A stretch of 64,000 nt of DNA from G963422745 sp963422745 (GCA_963422745.1 OY730477.1:2542001-2606000), one strand, 5' to 3'; shown: positions 35,994 through 45,264, counted from the stretch's first letter. Translations and numbers: made by a program. The notes: a model not told the origin generated them from the sequence alone.

Positions 35994-38900
35994 CTACGGC
36001 ACAGCTGGTATGACCGCGCTCGCATAGTTGGGTCCAGCTCCCCAGTTGCCGACTGCGCCGGTGCCTGTGACCGCCTTTACCCTGTACCAGTATTCTGTGC
36101 CTGGTGTCAAGCCTGACAACGGATCCCAGAACGGGGACCTAATTCGGTTGTCAATTTTTTGGTAAGATTCTCCTGGCTTTGCTACGCGACGGTACACCTC
36201 ATAGTAGTAAGCATTCCCGGCCATAGTCCAAGACAAGGACACACCATTCGAATAGATCGTTGTCTTAAGTCCCTCTACGGCGGGTGTCACAGCTCGTGTA
36301 TAGTTGGAACCGGATCCCCAACTACCAACTACGCCATCTCCATTGACCGCCTTGATCCGATAGTAGTACTCCATACCCGGTGTCAAGTCCGACAACGGAT
36401 CCTGGTAACTGTTGTTGCTAGGAGTGCTAATCCTCTCATAGCTCTGACCGCTTACCGCGGCACGCCGATATACCTCATAGCTAACAACATCACCAGCCGG
36501 AACAGACCAAGACAACAAAACACTATCAGATCCGAGGTTCGCCCGTAACCCCTCTACAGCGGGTGTCACAGCTCGTGCATAGTTCGAACCCGATCCCCAA
36601 CTACCAACAACGCCATCTCCATTGACCGCCTTGACACGATAATAATACTCAACACCCGGCGTAAGGCCTGATAGCGGATCCTGGTAGATGTTGTCACTAG
36701 GAGTACCGATCCTCTCATAACTCTGACCATCGACGGCGGCACGGCGATACACCTCATAGCTAACAACATCACCAGCCGGAACAGACCAAGACAACAAAAC
36801 ACTATCAGATCCGAGGTTCGCCCGTAACCCCTCTACAGCGGGTGTCACAGTTCGTGCGTAGTTCGAACCGGATCCCCAACTACCAACAACGCCATCTCCA
36901 TTGACCGCCTTAACACGGTAATAATACTCAACACCCAGAGTCAAACCCGACAACGGATCCGGGAAACTAGCATCGCTAGTATCGCTAACCTTCTCGTAGC
37001 TCGGGTCGGTGGCGGTGGCACGGCGGTATACCTCATAGCTAACAACATCACCAGCCGGAACAGACCAAGACAACAAAACACTATCAGATCCGAGGTTCGC
37101 CCGTAACCCCTCTACAGCGGGTGTCACAGCTCGTGCATAGTTCGAACCCGATCCCCAACTACCAACAACGCCATCTCCATTGACCGCCTTGACACGATAA
37201 TAATACTCAACACCCGGCGTAAGGCCTGATAGCGGATCCTGGTAGATGTTGTCACTAGGAGTACCGATCCTCTCATAACTCTGACCATCGACGGCGGCAC
37301 GGCGATACACCTCATAGCTAACAACATCACCAGCCGGAACAGGCCAAGACAATGAAACACTGTCAGATTGAAGAGCAATACTGAGCTGTCCAGGGGATGG
37401 AATAGACACCGCAACAGCAGTACCGGGATCGCTTTCCTGTCCTAGGTTATTTATCGCTGTGACCCGATATCTATATTCAGTCCCTGGACGAGATCCAGGA
37501 ACAGCAGTCTGATCATTGTAGGTTCTGCTTCTTGTTGAACCCATTGCTTCAAAGTCTCGGCCGGGTCTTTGACGGTACACTCTATAAGTGTGGGCTCCTT
37601 CTGGCGGTGCTTGCCAGGACAACCCAATTCCATTGGAATCTATGGTATCAGTCAGTGCAACAGGGGAACTCGGAGGAACAGGATCCTCCGTTAGTACCTT
37701 GACATCCACATAAGCTTCCGCTTCTCTAATCGCAGAAAATATACCTGTGGATCCATCATAGCTACACCGACCCTTGCCTCCTCTAAGGATTCCGTATGCA
37801 ACACCCGCCGCATTATACAACGGACCACCGCTATCACCATTACAGAGCATGAAGGTAGGCCCCCAGACTCTCAGGAATACCTGTTCGCATAGATAGTTAG
37901 CCGCTTCCCAACAGGTATAGTCATCTGGTTTTCTGCCGCTTTCTAGATCAGGTTGACTCCATGAGTTCAATGCCGTCGAATTGTCCTCAATAGTTCCGCA
38001 AGACACACCGCTCACTTTCCCTGTGTGGCAGACATAATCTCCTACCATCTCATCTCGGTCTTTTGTACCAGTCACATCACAGATCTGCTTCGCTCCCGGG
38101 CCACAATAATAATCATCAAAGAGACGATGGGCTGGATCAGTAAGAGGGATTTCAATAAATCCGGCATCGGCTCGTGCGCCTTCTCCACCGACTATATCCA
38201 AACTGACACCATGAATCTCTTGACTTCGACAGTGCCCAGCAGTCAGTATCCCATAGCCTCCCATATTCCTCTTAGCTATGAAACCTGATGTACAAGTCTC
38301 CATTTCTTCCCCACCTCTGAAGTCAGCTTTAGTGCTGAACCCTCGTCCGTCGGAGACCTTCACTGCGACACCTAACTCATTGGCCAGTACACTTTGAGCG
38401 CGAGCCTGCTCAACCTCGAAAACTGCATCGGAGACCGATCTAGGCCCGAAACCGGTTCCTCGCGGAATCCGGTCCGGCACAATCACCGGGTCAATAGCGA
38501 CATCTACGCTATTTCCACTCATGTCAACCCCTGCGTAAGCGACGCGGACGGAGACCTTGGACCCTGTACGAGCATCAGAGTCCTTATCAACCTGTGCGAG
38601 ATGAATCTGAGCTTGAACGGTTCTCAGTTCTAAGTAGGTGTGGGTGGCGCCAGTGCGGATCTCAACATCGCTATGGCGCTCAGCCAACCCCGAAGCCACC
38701 TGACCCGGCAGGTTGTCGCCCGTCAGACAAACCCAAGCCGTGAAAGGGCCTGCATGATCAATCCCCCAGCCAGCCAACCGAGAACTTTCTGAATCTCGGA
38801 TTGAGGCCATGATCTTCTGCAACGCGCTGACCCGACCCAAGCGCCGTAATGCCTCCGTGTACGACACCGAAAAGTCCCGAGCATAAGACACCGCCACATG

Positions 38901-39092
38901 ATTCAAGGGCTCCGCCGACGCCGGAGGTTCAACAAACTGCGCCACAGGCCGCAGAGAATCTGCTGCTGCCCCATCCACACCCGGACCGCACTCAGCCCCA
39001 GCAGACCCAGAAAACATCCACAAACCCGCAGTCACAAACAAAGCCAACATAAGCGGTAACCCTACTCTCTCGAATACCAGTGCTGCCAACAA
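35994..39092 (-). CDS. Secreted trypsin-like protease with near-identical FN3 repeats
   Basis: 1032 residues. The frame starts with TTG at 39092; no ATG or GTG precedes it after the last in-frame stop, and ATG 39050 would leave almost no n-region for the signal MLALFVTAGLWMFSGSAGA. Pro-like region with SYARDFSVSYTEALRRLGRV, then an S1 domain: ILTAGHC (His287), likely Asp309 (RADAGF) and GDSGGP (Ser421). About six FN3 modules follow, several almost identical even at DNA level. The region upstream of the start carries the hairpin-bearing repeat array at 39120-39362. Role: exported protease with a polymer- or surface-binding tail. Confidence 0.8.
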   Translation of the reverse strand: MLAALVFERVGLPLMLALFVTAGLWMFSGSAGAECGPGVDGAAADSLRPVAQFVEPPASAEPLNHVAVSYARDFSVSYTEALRRLGRVSALQKIMASIRDSESSRLAGWGIDHAGPFTAWVCLTGDNLPGQVASGLAERHSDVEIRTGATHTYLELRTVQAQIHLAQVDKDSDARTGSKVSVRVAYAGVDMSGNSVDVAIDPVIVPDRIPRGTGFGPRSVSDAVFEVEQARAQSVLANELGVAVKVSDGRGFSTKADFRGGEEMETCTSGFIAKRNMGGYGILTAGHCRSQEIHGVSLDIVGGEGARADAGFIEIPLTDPAHRLFDDYYCGPGAKQICDVTGTKDRDEMVGDYVCHTGKVSGVSCGTIEDNSTALNSWSQPDLESGRKPDDYTCWEAANYLCEQVFLRVWGPTFMLCNGDSGGPLYNAAGVAYGILRGGKGRCSYDGSTGIFSAIREAEAYVDVKVLTEDPVPPSSPVALTDTIDSNGIGLSWQAPPEGAHTYRVYRQRPGRDFEAMGSTRSRTYNDQTAVPGSRPGTEYRYRVTAINNLGQESDPGTAVAVSIPSPGQLSIALQSDSVSLSWPVPAGDVVSYEVYRRAAVDGQSYERIGTPSDNIYQDPLSGLTPGVEYYYRVKAVNGDGVVGSWGSGSNYARAVTPAVEGLRANLGSDSVLLSWSVPAGDVVSYEVYRRATATDPSYEKVSDTSDASFPDPLSGLTLGVEYYYRVKAVNGDGVVGSWGSGSNYARTVTPAVEGLRANLGSDSVLLSWSVPAGDVVSYEVYRRAAVDGQSYERIGTPSDNIYQDPLSGLTPGVEYYYRVKAVNGDGVVGSWGSGSNYARAVTPAVEGLRANLGSDSVLLSWSVPAGDVVSYEVYRRAAVSGQSYERISTPSNNSYQDPLSDLTPGMEYYYRIKAVNGDGVVGSWGSGSNYTRAVTPAVEGLKTTIYSNGVSLSWTMAGNAYYYEVYRRVAKPGESYQKIDNRIRSPFWDPLSGLTPGTEYWYRVKAVTGTGAVGNWGAGPNYASAVIPAVP
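36300..37400 (-). repeat. 273-bp tandem FN3-coding repeats
   Basis: Four consecutive 91-codon units within the 1032-residue protease are nearly identical; blocks at 36560-36800 and 37120-37330 match almost base for base. Low divergence means recent expansion or gene conversion, and the unit count is likely to vary between strains or to be collapsed in assemblies. Confidence 0.8.
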
Positions 39093-39119
39093 AGGTGCAC
39101 AAATAGCATGTGCTTCACC

Positions 39120-39362
39120 TGGGCGTGACTACCCCTGCTTGGTGTTTGGCTGAGATAAGCAACCCCCGGACCTGTTCGCTGGTCCGGGGCGTGACTACCC
39201 CTGCTTGGTGTGTGGCTGAGATCCCACGGTGGCCAACGGTACGGCGAAGAGGGGGTGACTACCCCTGCTCGATGTCTGGCCGCGATCGCCGACACCAACT
39301 GCGAGCCCGTGGCCCCGGGAGGGGGTGACTACCCCTGCTCGATGTGCGGCCGAGATACACCA
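39120..39362. repeat. Four-unit interspersed repeat array with hairpins, upstream of the 1032-residue protease gene
   Basis: The core GTGACTACCCCTGCTTGGTG, followed by a GGCTGAGAT-like end, occurs four times with variable 29-34 base separators. A further palindrome, CCCCGGACC (39164-39172) and GGTCCGGGG (39181-39189), lies in the first separator. A GGGGT/ACCCC stem with loop GACT is also inside the core in two units. The array sits in the leader of the protease gene; a longer-unit relative lies at 41761-41965. No cas gene is nearby and the cores are degenerate. Confidence 0.75.
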
Positions 39363-39372
39363 GATGCGGTTA

Positions 39373-39462
39373 AATCAACCTTTCCTTTCGCACGATCCGG
39401 GTCCCACCGACGCGGTCATGGACACTGCGTCGCTCGCCATAGCTCGCCACGAAGACCACGTC
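39373..39462 (-). pseudogene. 3' fragment of the RDD membrane protein gene
   Basis: The translated residues VVFVA, then ERRSVHDRVGGTRIVRKERL, match the last 30 or so residues of the RDD protein at 41997-42584, followed by a TAA. Only this tail is present. It is joined at about 39462 to the 5' part of a protease gene, marking a duplication junction. Confidence 0.8.
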
Positions 39463-39682
39463 CCTCCACCGAAGTAGAGTGATTGGACTTCAATGAAGTC
39501 AATGACCCAGCAGAAGTAGCAGGATCGGAAGAAGCTCCGGCAGATCGAACGAACATCCACAATCCCACGAACAACACAGTTAGTGTCATACCTAGGCGGT
39601 TAGCTTTGTAAGTGGGGTGTATTGGGATACAACGTTCAAGTCGCAAACTGATCGGATCCAGGGAAGAAGTGAATGACTTCAC
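39463..39682 (-). pseudogene. 5' fragment of a copy of the 1167-residue protease gene
   Basis: Begins MKSFTSSLDPISLRLERCIP and keeps the hydrophobic segment and the ASSDPATSAGSLT stretch of the gene starting at 35646. Homology ends after about 73 codons at the word GTGGAGG, where the RDD tail begins; the frame then runs 15 residues into that tail and stops at 39416. Non-functional. Confidence 0.8.
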
Positions 39683-40028
39683 TGATCCCGCACCAACACG
39701 ATCCGGTCATTGGTAAACCATTTGAACATACATAAAGGGTAGCACTTGATGAGAAGTCCGAGGCGCCCACTGTGAGCTGCACGTTATTATCCTCAACACG
39801 CACGTGAACTGCACCCGCCGGACAAGCGCTCATCACATCTGATGTCACTCGGCGAGCAAGTCATGTTCTGGGATCAACTTGGCTGAGCCACCGCCTCCAT
39901 CCAATCTTGCCCAGAGATACTCTGCCGGGTAGCAGAAGAGATCGGTTGTGGTGTTGGCATTCTCAGTGGAGCTCGGCCCTCCGAGGAACGCTCAACTTAG
40001 CCTGATAACTGAAGTAGAGCCAGCCTGG
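39683..40028. repeat. Second copy of the protease intergenic segment
   Basis: Copy of 35647-35993, diverged by substitutions and small indels. It separates the truncated protease copy from the 5' fragment just upstream. No gene seen. Confidence 0.75.
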
Positions 40029-41594
40029 CTAAGGTACAGCTGGTATGACCGCGCTCGTATAGTTGGCTCCAGCTCCCCAGCTACCGACTGCGCCAGTGCT
40101 GGTGACCGCCTTTATCCGATACCAGTATTCTGTGCCTGGTGTCAAGCCAGACAATGGATCCCAGAACGGGGATTCGGTTCGGTGGTCGACTTTTTGGTAA
40201 GATTCTCCTGGCTTTGCTATTCGTCGGTAAACTTCGTAGTAGGAGACATCTCCGGTTGTTGTGGCCCAAGCAAGCGACACGCCATTGGAATATATGGTTG
40301 TCTTGAGTCCCTCTACGGCGGGTGTCACGGTTCGTGCGTAGTTGGAACCCGGTCCCCAACTACCAAGTAAGCCATCTCCATTTTCCGCCTTGACTCGGTA
40401 GTAGTACTCGACACCTGGTGTTAGCCCAGATAGCGGATCTTGGTAGGTGTTGGCGCTCGGAGCGCCGATCATCTCATAGCTCTGACCAGCAACAGCAGCA
40501 CGCCGATACACCTCATAGCTAACAACATCACCAACCGGAACAGACCACGACAACGAAACACCATCAGACCCGAGGTTAGCCTGTAAACCCTCTACGGCGG
40601 GTGCTACGGTTCGTGCGTAGCTTGAAGCAGATCCCCAACTACCAACCAAGCCATCTCCATTGACCGCCTTGATCCGGTAGTAGTACTCAACACCCAGAGT
40701 CAAGCCCGACAACGGATCCTGGTAGGTGTTGGCGCTCGGAGTGCCGATCATCTCATAGCTCTGACCAGCAACAGCAGCACGCCGATACACCTCATAGCTA
40801 ACAACATCACCAACCGGAACAGACCACGACAACGAAACACCATCAGACCCGAGGTTAGCCTGTAAACCCTCTACCGTGGGTGCTACGGTTCGTGCGTAGA
40901 CGCGAGCCTGCTCAACCTTGAACACAGCATCAGAGACCGATCTAGACATGACATCGGTTCCTCGCGGAATCCGGTTCGGCACAATCACCGGATCAATCGC
41001 AACATCTACGCTATTACCGCTCATATCCACCCCTGCGTAGGCGATGCGAACGGAGACCTTAGACCCCGTACGAGTATCGCCAGTGTCCAGATCAACCTGT
41101 GCCAGATAAGTCTGAGCTTGAACAGCCCTCAACTCCGCGTAGGAATAGGTGGCACCAGTACGGATCTCAACATCGCTATGGCGCTCAGCCAACCGCGAGG
41201 CCACCTCACCCGGCGGATCGTCGCCCGTCAGACAAACCCAAGCCGTCAAAGGGCCAGCATGATCAATCCCCCAACCAGCCAACCGAGAACTCTCCGAATC
41301 TCGAATTGAGGCCATGATCTCCTGCTACGCGTCAACCCGATCCAAACGCCGCAGCGCCTCCGCGTACGACACCAAAAAATCCCGAGCATAAGACACCGCC
41401 ACATGATTCAACGGCTCCACCGACGCAGGCGGTTCAACAAACTGTGTCACAACCCGCAGAGAATCAGCTGTTCCATCCACACCCGGACCGCACTCAGCCC
41501 CAGCAGTCCCAGAAAACATCCACAATCCAGCGGTCACAAACAAGGCCAGCATAAGCGATAACTCTACTCTGTCTGCTACCCATGCAGCCAACAA
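40029..41594 (-). pseudogene. Degenerate protease paralogue: amber codon plus loss of the trypsin domain
   Basis: A TTG at 41594 starts a signal peptide and pro-region nearly identical to those of the 1032-residue protease. A TAG at 41325-41327 replaces a Leu codon (VDA-stop-QEIMASIRDSE against VSALQKIMASIRDSE). The same frame continues after the stop to 40029. Past the residues VFKVEQAR the sequence jumps directly to an FN3 module: the whole S1 domain and some FN3 units are deleted. The downstream 428 codons stay open, so a secreted or re-initiated FN3 fragment is possible, but a protease is not. Confidence 0.8.
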
Positions 41595-41745
41595 AGGAAC
41601 ACAACTAGCATCCGCCTCACCTCGCCCACATCAACACAACAGCTTCTACAGCGCCAACAAAACGGCACAATAAGCATCCGCTTCAACTCGCCCACGTCGG
41701 CACAATGCCTTCTACAGCACCAACAAAGGGACGCTATTGGTAAGC
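41584..41745. repeat. Leader repeats of about 65 bases
   Basis: Three degenerate units with the words CCAACAAAGG, CACAA, AGCATCCGC and TCGCCCAC follow one another upstream of the degenerate protease start. One unit of the same kind (39085-39122) precedes the 1032-residue protease gene. They overlap the presumed start region and could be translation-control or slippage repeats. Confidence 0.65.
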
Positions 41746-41760
41746 GTTTCACCTAGGTAA

Positions 41761-41965
41761 CCCCCCCCCCGCTTGATGTGCGGCTCAGATCGTCGACACA
41801 AGCTAAGAACCCGTGGCTGAAGGGTGACTACCCCTGGCTTGATGTGCGGCTGAGATCGTCGACACAAGCTAAGAACCCGTGGCTGAAGGTGATTACCCCT
41901 GGCTTGATGTGCGGCTCAGATCGTCGACACAAGCTAAGAACCCGTGGCTGGGATGACTACACCTG
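41761..41965. repeat. 64-bp tandem repeats related to the 39.1-kb array, preceded by a C tract
   Basis: Three units run TGATGTGCGGCTCAGAT, then CGTCGACACAAGCTAAGAAC, then CCGTGGCTGA, each followed by a GTGACTACCCCTGG-like core. Here the separators are identical, unlike in the 39.1-kb array. At least ten C open the array at about 41761-41770. Confidence 0.85.
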
Positions 41966-41996
41966 TCGGTGCATGGCCGCGAAGCAACGTGGTTGG

Positions 41997-42584
41997 TTAT
42001 ATCAACCTTTCCTTTCGCACGATCCGGGTTCCACCGACGCGGTCATGGACACTGCGTCGCTCGGTGTCTTTCGCCACGAAGACTACGTTTAGGATGATTA
42101 AGCCAAGGCCAAGGTATGGGCCAACCACAGGCACCACGTTGATGAGACTGGGGAGTACGCGCAGGAACGCTGGGCCGATGCCGGGAGGTGTCGAAGTTCC
42201 GTCCTTGGTGGTGATGCGCAACCCAACGACGAGTTTGCCAGGAGTACCGCCCAACCAAGCGGCCATGAACAGATTGGCGACCCAAACCACCACGAGCACG
42301 ACCCAGAATTCCGATAAGAACTCCGATTCCTCTAAGTCCTGGATGTCGCCTTGTATCAGGGCAAAGACAGTAACGACCGCTATCAAAACCAGTATGTCAA
42401 GCACGCTGGCGGCAATCCGTATACCGACACCGCCGAAGCGGAGAGGATCAGCGCTCTCGGCTGGCGTTGAAGGCAGGGGGGCTTGTGTTGTTTCGCCAGT
42501 CCACTGGGTACCGTCCCAGTAGCGGACCGTGTCTGGTGGGTCTCCGGAGGCGTGGTAATATCCGGGTGCGGCTGAGTCGGTCAT
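41997..42584 (-). CDS. DUF2510-RDD integral membrane protein
   Basis: 195 residues. The N-terminus carries a DUF2510-type segment (PGYYHASGD then RYWDGTQWTGE). After a Pro/Ser linker come three or four hydrophobic helices of an RDD domain (IAASVLDILVLIAVV, WVVLVVVWVANLFM, GKLVVGLRI). Such proteins are common in actinobacterial membranes; a transport or stress role is suspected but not established. ATG 42584. Its 3' end has been duplicated at 39373-39462. Confidence 0.85.
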   Translation of the reverse strand: MTDSAAPGYYHASGDPPDTVRYWDGTQWTGETTQAPLPSTPAESADPLRFGGVGIRIAASVLDILVLIAVVTVFALIQGDIQDLEESEFLSEFWVVLVVVWVANLFMAAWLGGTPGKLVVGLRITTKDGTSTPPGIGPAFLRVLPSLINVVPVVGPYLGLGLIILNVVFVAKDTERRSVHDRVGGTRIVRKERLI

Positions 42585-42779
42585 TTGAGAAGTGTACCAA
42601 CCCGAAGGGCCGCGATGAATCAGCTAGGCCGATACGCAGAAATCTTGGCCGCTGATGAAATCTTCGCAGGCTCGGTCGACAAGATTGATCTTCCTGAGAG
42701 GATCCCGTTCGGGTTCCACGGAAACTGGACCGCAGCAACTGCCTGAGCCAAACCTGGGGATCTCAGCAGTCGTCGGATC

Positions 42780-43316
42780 TCAGCAGTCGTCGCCGATTGC
42801 TGTGGAGCGCACACCCTCCCAGAAAGCTATTGCTGTCTGCTCGAATCGGAGGCCGAGCTCAAGCGTGCGGAAAGCAAGGAGGGTCCTTGCTTGTGGGCTG
42901 AGCCTCAGTGTCAACGCTTCGTACTCCGCGAGCCGGGCACGATGGTTGGCGGACTGGATCTCTGCTAGTTGAGCAACCTCGGCAGGCTGCCTGCCATCGG
43001 AGAAGAACAACTTCAGCAGCCCTTCGTCACGAACCTCGGTCTGAGAAGTGGTCGGCTCGTCAAGCCACGCCCCTAATGCAGCAATCCCGCCATCGGTAAT
43101 GGTGTAGATCCGTCGTCTACGCCCGCCATCCTCCCTACGCTCGCTAAGCAGTCCCAGCCTGGCGAGCCGTGCTGGCTCAGCATAAAGCTGACTGTGGGGA
43201 AAGTCCCAGAAGTAGCCGATGCTCTCGGCGATGTGTTGCTTCAGATCGTAGGGCGTGACCGGTCCGCGCTGATCCACAAGCCCCAAGACAACGTAGCTGC
43301 TCTCCGACATACGCAT
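42780..43316 (-). CDS. PadR-family transcriptional regulator
   Basis: About 178 residues from ATG 43316 (ATG 43310 also possible; a longer reading from 43421 adds a low-quality N-terminus). The winged helix reads SYVVLGLVDQ, TPYDLKQHI, FPHSQLYAEPARLARLGLL and RRRIYTITDGG, typical PadR landmarks; a helical dimerisation tail follows. PadR proteins usually repress stress or efflux genes and themselves. TAATCT seven bases before the ATG could be a -10 of a leaderless transcript. No obvious target gene is adjacent. Confidence 0.85.
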   Translation of the reverse strand: MRMSESSYVVLGLVDQRGPVTPYDLKQHIAESIGYFWDFPHSQLYAEPARLARLGLLSERREDGGRRRRIYTITDGGIAALGAWLDEPTTSQTEVRDEGLLKLFFSDGRQPAEVAQLAEIQSANHRARLAEYEALTLRLSPQARTLLAFRTLELGLRFEQTAIAFWEGVRSTAIGDDC

Positions 43317-43590
43317 ACAGTTTAGATTACACTGTCGAATCCAATCTCTCATCGCGAAGCATGCCCGCCGCATGCGACTGCGATTCCCGACCGGCTGGCC
43401 TTGGGCAACGACTTCCACCAAACCCTCAACGCCATTCGAGCACTGCCCCGACCCTTCAGAGGCTGACCCCTACCCCGGGCCTGACACACCCAACCAAACA
43501 CCGAACGCCAACGAGTGTACGATTCGTATATGAACGAGGTCTTGACAGTGCCGCCAAGAACACACTCGTCTTACCAGCGCCCCGGTCGCC

Positions 43591-44157
43591 TCACACCATG
43601 TATCCCTGGCCGTAGTGATAAAATGAAGCGGCGTGACATGACACGCCGCCTTGGCTTTCCAACCACGACACGATGGTCTGATTGCGGACTACACGGCGAC
43701 AATCAAGCGAAAGATTCTTCCCGGACGGATCCGTGACCACAGCGATTCGCCGATAGTCGTCCAGTTCAAACAAACTGCCGGAGTCGTAGCACCAAATGCG
43801 GCACTTGCCATCAAACAACTGCTCAAGGCCACGGCGCTTTGCGGTGGCGTAGGTGCCGTCGTGGAGCAGAACGTGTTGCCCTCTCGTGCGGTCGAGATCG
43901 TCGGGGAACTCACAGCGCTGCGCGACCACAGTCCCGAGCAGCCCAGTCACACCCGGCTGATCATCGATCCGGTAGAAAGGCAAGAACTCGCGATACAGGC
44001 GCTCCCGCACCTCCGGAGCATTGGCCACGACTTCAATGCTTCTGTCCGCCACAGTGCAGTAATAGCGACCGACAGGCGCGGCGTCCGCATCAATCATCAT
44101 TCTAAGGCTTCCCTTCGTATGCAGCGGAATCTGCGAGACCCACCACGACGTAATCAA
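43591..44157 (-). CDS. Truncated HPr-kinase-like protein (remnant?)
   Basis: 188 residues. The first 160 are an N-terminal domain of unknown type; the end, LESQGGVSCHAASF, resembles the start of the HPr-kinase-like fold (a HAS or HAA motif just before the P-loop), but the frame stops right there and no P-loop follows, so the catalytic part is missing. Likely a deletion remnant. ATG 44157 overlaps the preceding short frame. Confidence 0.4.
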   Translation of the reverse strand: MITSWWVSQIPLHTKGSLRMMIDADAAPVGRYYCTVADRSIEVVANAPEVRERLYREFLPFYRIDDQPGVTGLLGTVVAQRCEFPDDLDRTRGQHVLLHDGTYATAKRRGLEQLFDGKCRIWCYDSGSLFELDDYRRIAVVTDPSGKNLSLDCRRVVRNQTIVSWLESQGGVSCHAASFYHYGQGYMV

Positions 44158-44420
44158 TACTCTGAGAGCAACTCAATGTCACAAGGAGTCACAGACGGAA
44201 AGAGAGCAACACGAACCGCATTACCCTTGGTCCCATCACCGAAGGGCAACGATGGCGCCTCTTGGGCGCCAGCTTTCGCGAGCCGGTCGAAGTGCGCCGC
44301 AGGGCCGCCGAGGAGATGCTCCGCCGTCACCCCGCAGATGGCATCGGCGACCCACAGGATTGGCTCTGCCTTCGTTCGCCAGTCGTATCGGTAGGGCACG
44401 CCGCCGGAGTCGACAATCAC
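44154..44420 (-). CDS. Short unrecognised protein, probably the C-terminal piece of a larger gene
   Basis: 88 residues with the block PILWVADAICGVTAEHLL, which has the feel of a domain C-terminus, but no 5' part lies upstream because the next gene diverges there. The stop overlaps the next ATG. Confidence is low. Confidence 0.35.
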   Translation of the reverse strand: MIVDSGGVPYRYDWRTKAEPILWVADAICGVTAEHLLGGPAAHFDRLAKAGAQEAPSLPFGDGTKGNAVRVALFPSVTPCDIELLSEY

Positions 44421-44443
44421 CCACAGGGGTGGTGTATACGTAC

Positions 44444-44449
44444 TATAAT
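44444..44449 (+). promoter_or_regulatory. -10 element of the RHH/PIN toxin-antitoxin pair
   Basis: A perfect TATAAT lies seven bases before the antitoxin ATG at 44456, so the transcript would be nearly leaderless. GTATACGTACTATAATACG around it has dyad character, as expected for autorepression by the antitoxin. Confidence 0.6.
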
Positions 44450-44455
44450 ACGATC

Positions 44456-44719
44456 ATGGCAAAGGAGAAGGTGACTCTCACGCTCAACACCGAGCAGCTC
44501 GAGGAACTCCGTTCGCTGGTCGACGCCCGGAGCTTGTCGTCGACCGTCGACCAAGCCGTGAGTGCCTACTTGTCGCGACTACGGCACCTCCGAGCTGTCG
44601 ATCAGTGGCTGGCCGAACTCGAGGCCGAACACGGTCCAGTCGCTCCGGAAACCCTCGAGTGGGCTGCGCGGATAGTTGAAGAGTGGGAATCCAGTGACCG
44701 ACCAGCCAGGGCGAGTTGA
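44456..44719 (+). CDS. Ribbon-helix-helix antitoxin
   Basis: 87 residues. KEKVTLTLNTEQLEELRSLV and SLSSTVDQAVSAYLSRL form the beta-strand and two helices of an RHH dimer; the acidic C-terminal tail (WLAELEAEHGP) should cover the toxin active site. ATG 44456 is used, close behind TATAAT. The stop abuts the GTG start of the PIN gene. Confidence 0.8.
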   Translation: MAKEKVTLTLNTEQLEELRSLVDARSLSSTVDQAVSAYLSRLRHLRAVDQWLAELEAEHGPVAPETLEWAARIVEEWESSDRPARAS

Positions 44720-45127
44720 GTGCTCCTCCTTGACAGCGAAGCGATCTCGGCTGTTGCCCATGGTCCAGATCTCAGGCGGGATCGGGTCCGAGCGCTCGTG
44801 ATGGAAATGCGATCTCGGAATCTGTCGATCACAACGGTCGCTGCTGTCCTCGCCGAGGTAGTCCGCGGTCGGCCGGCTGACGCCGGAGTGTTCGCAGGCC
44901 TACGACGGGAACGGGTCGAGGTTCATCCCGTCGATAGTCGCGTCGGCGTGCGAGCCGGTCAGTTGCTCGGCGCGGTCGGCGCCGGATCAGAGATGGCAAT
45001 CGACGCCTTCCTGGTCGCCGACGCCGACCTGCGGGGAGGAGCCGTCATCGCCACATGCGACACCGACGACCTGCGTCGCCTTGCGTCATCGGCCACGCAG
45101 GTACACATCGCATCCCTCGATCCTTGA
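44720..45127 (+). CDS. PIN-domain RNase toxin (VapC-like)
   Basis: 135 residues starting with GTG directly after the antitoxin stop. Acidic residues of the PIN fold appear in order: MLLLDSEAIS (first Asp), LAEVVRG (Glu), AIDAFLVADAD (Asp) and ATCDTDDLRRL (Asp). VapC toxins cleave tRNA or rRNA when freed from the antitoxin. Both partners are intact, in contrast to the pair at 544-1136. Confidence 0.85.
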   Translation: MLLLDSEAISAVAHGPDLRRDRVRALVMEMRSRNLSITTVAAVLAEVVRGRPADAGVFAGLRRERVEVHPVDSRVGVRAGQLLGAVGAGSEMAIDAFLVADADLRGGAVIATCDTDDLRRLASSATQVHIASLDP

Positions 45128-45264
45128 TCGCGTTGGACACCGAGACTCACACGGCCGTTTGACCAGGGCTGAGCCTGCCAAGACCGCGTCACACTCACCT
45201 CTGGGAGCGCGTGGAGCTCAACAAAGCGTGAGCTGCTGCGCTGGCACCGTAAACGCATCGCCCG

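Noticed and set aside
39120..39362. CRISPR array (34-base repeats with about 30-base separators)
   Set aside because: Only four units, the repeats differ from each other, the related array at 41.76 kb has identical separators, and there is no cas gene in the window.
42615..42746. 43-codon plus-strand gene between the RDD and PadR genes
   Set aside because: Clean start and stop but no family, no clear ribosome-binding site and no conserved neighbour; cannot be told from chance.
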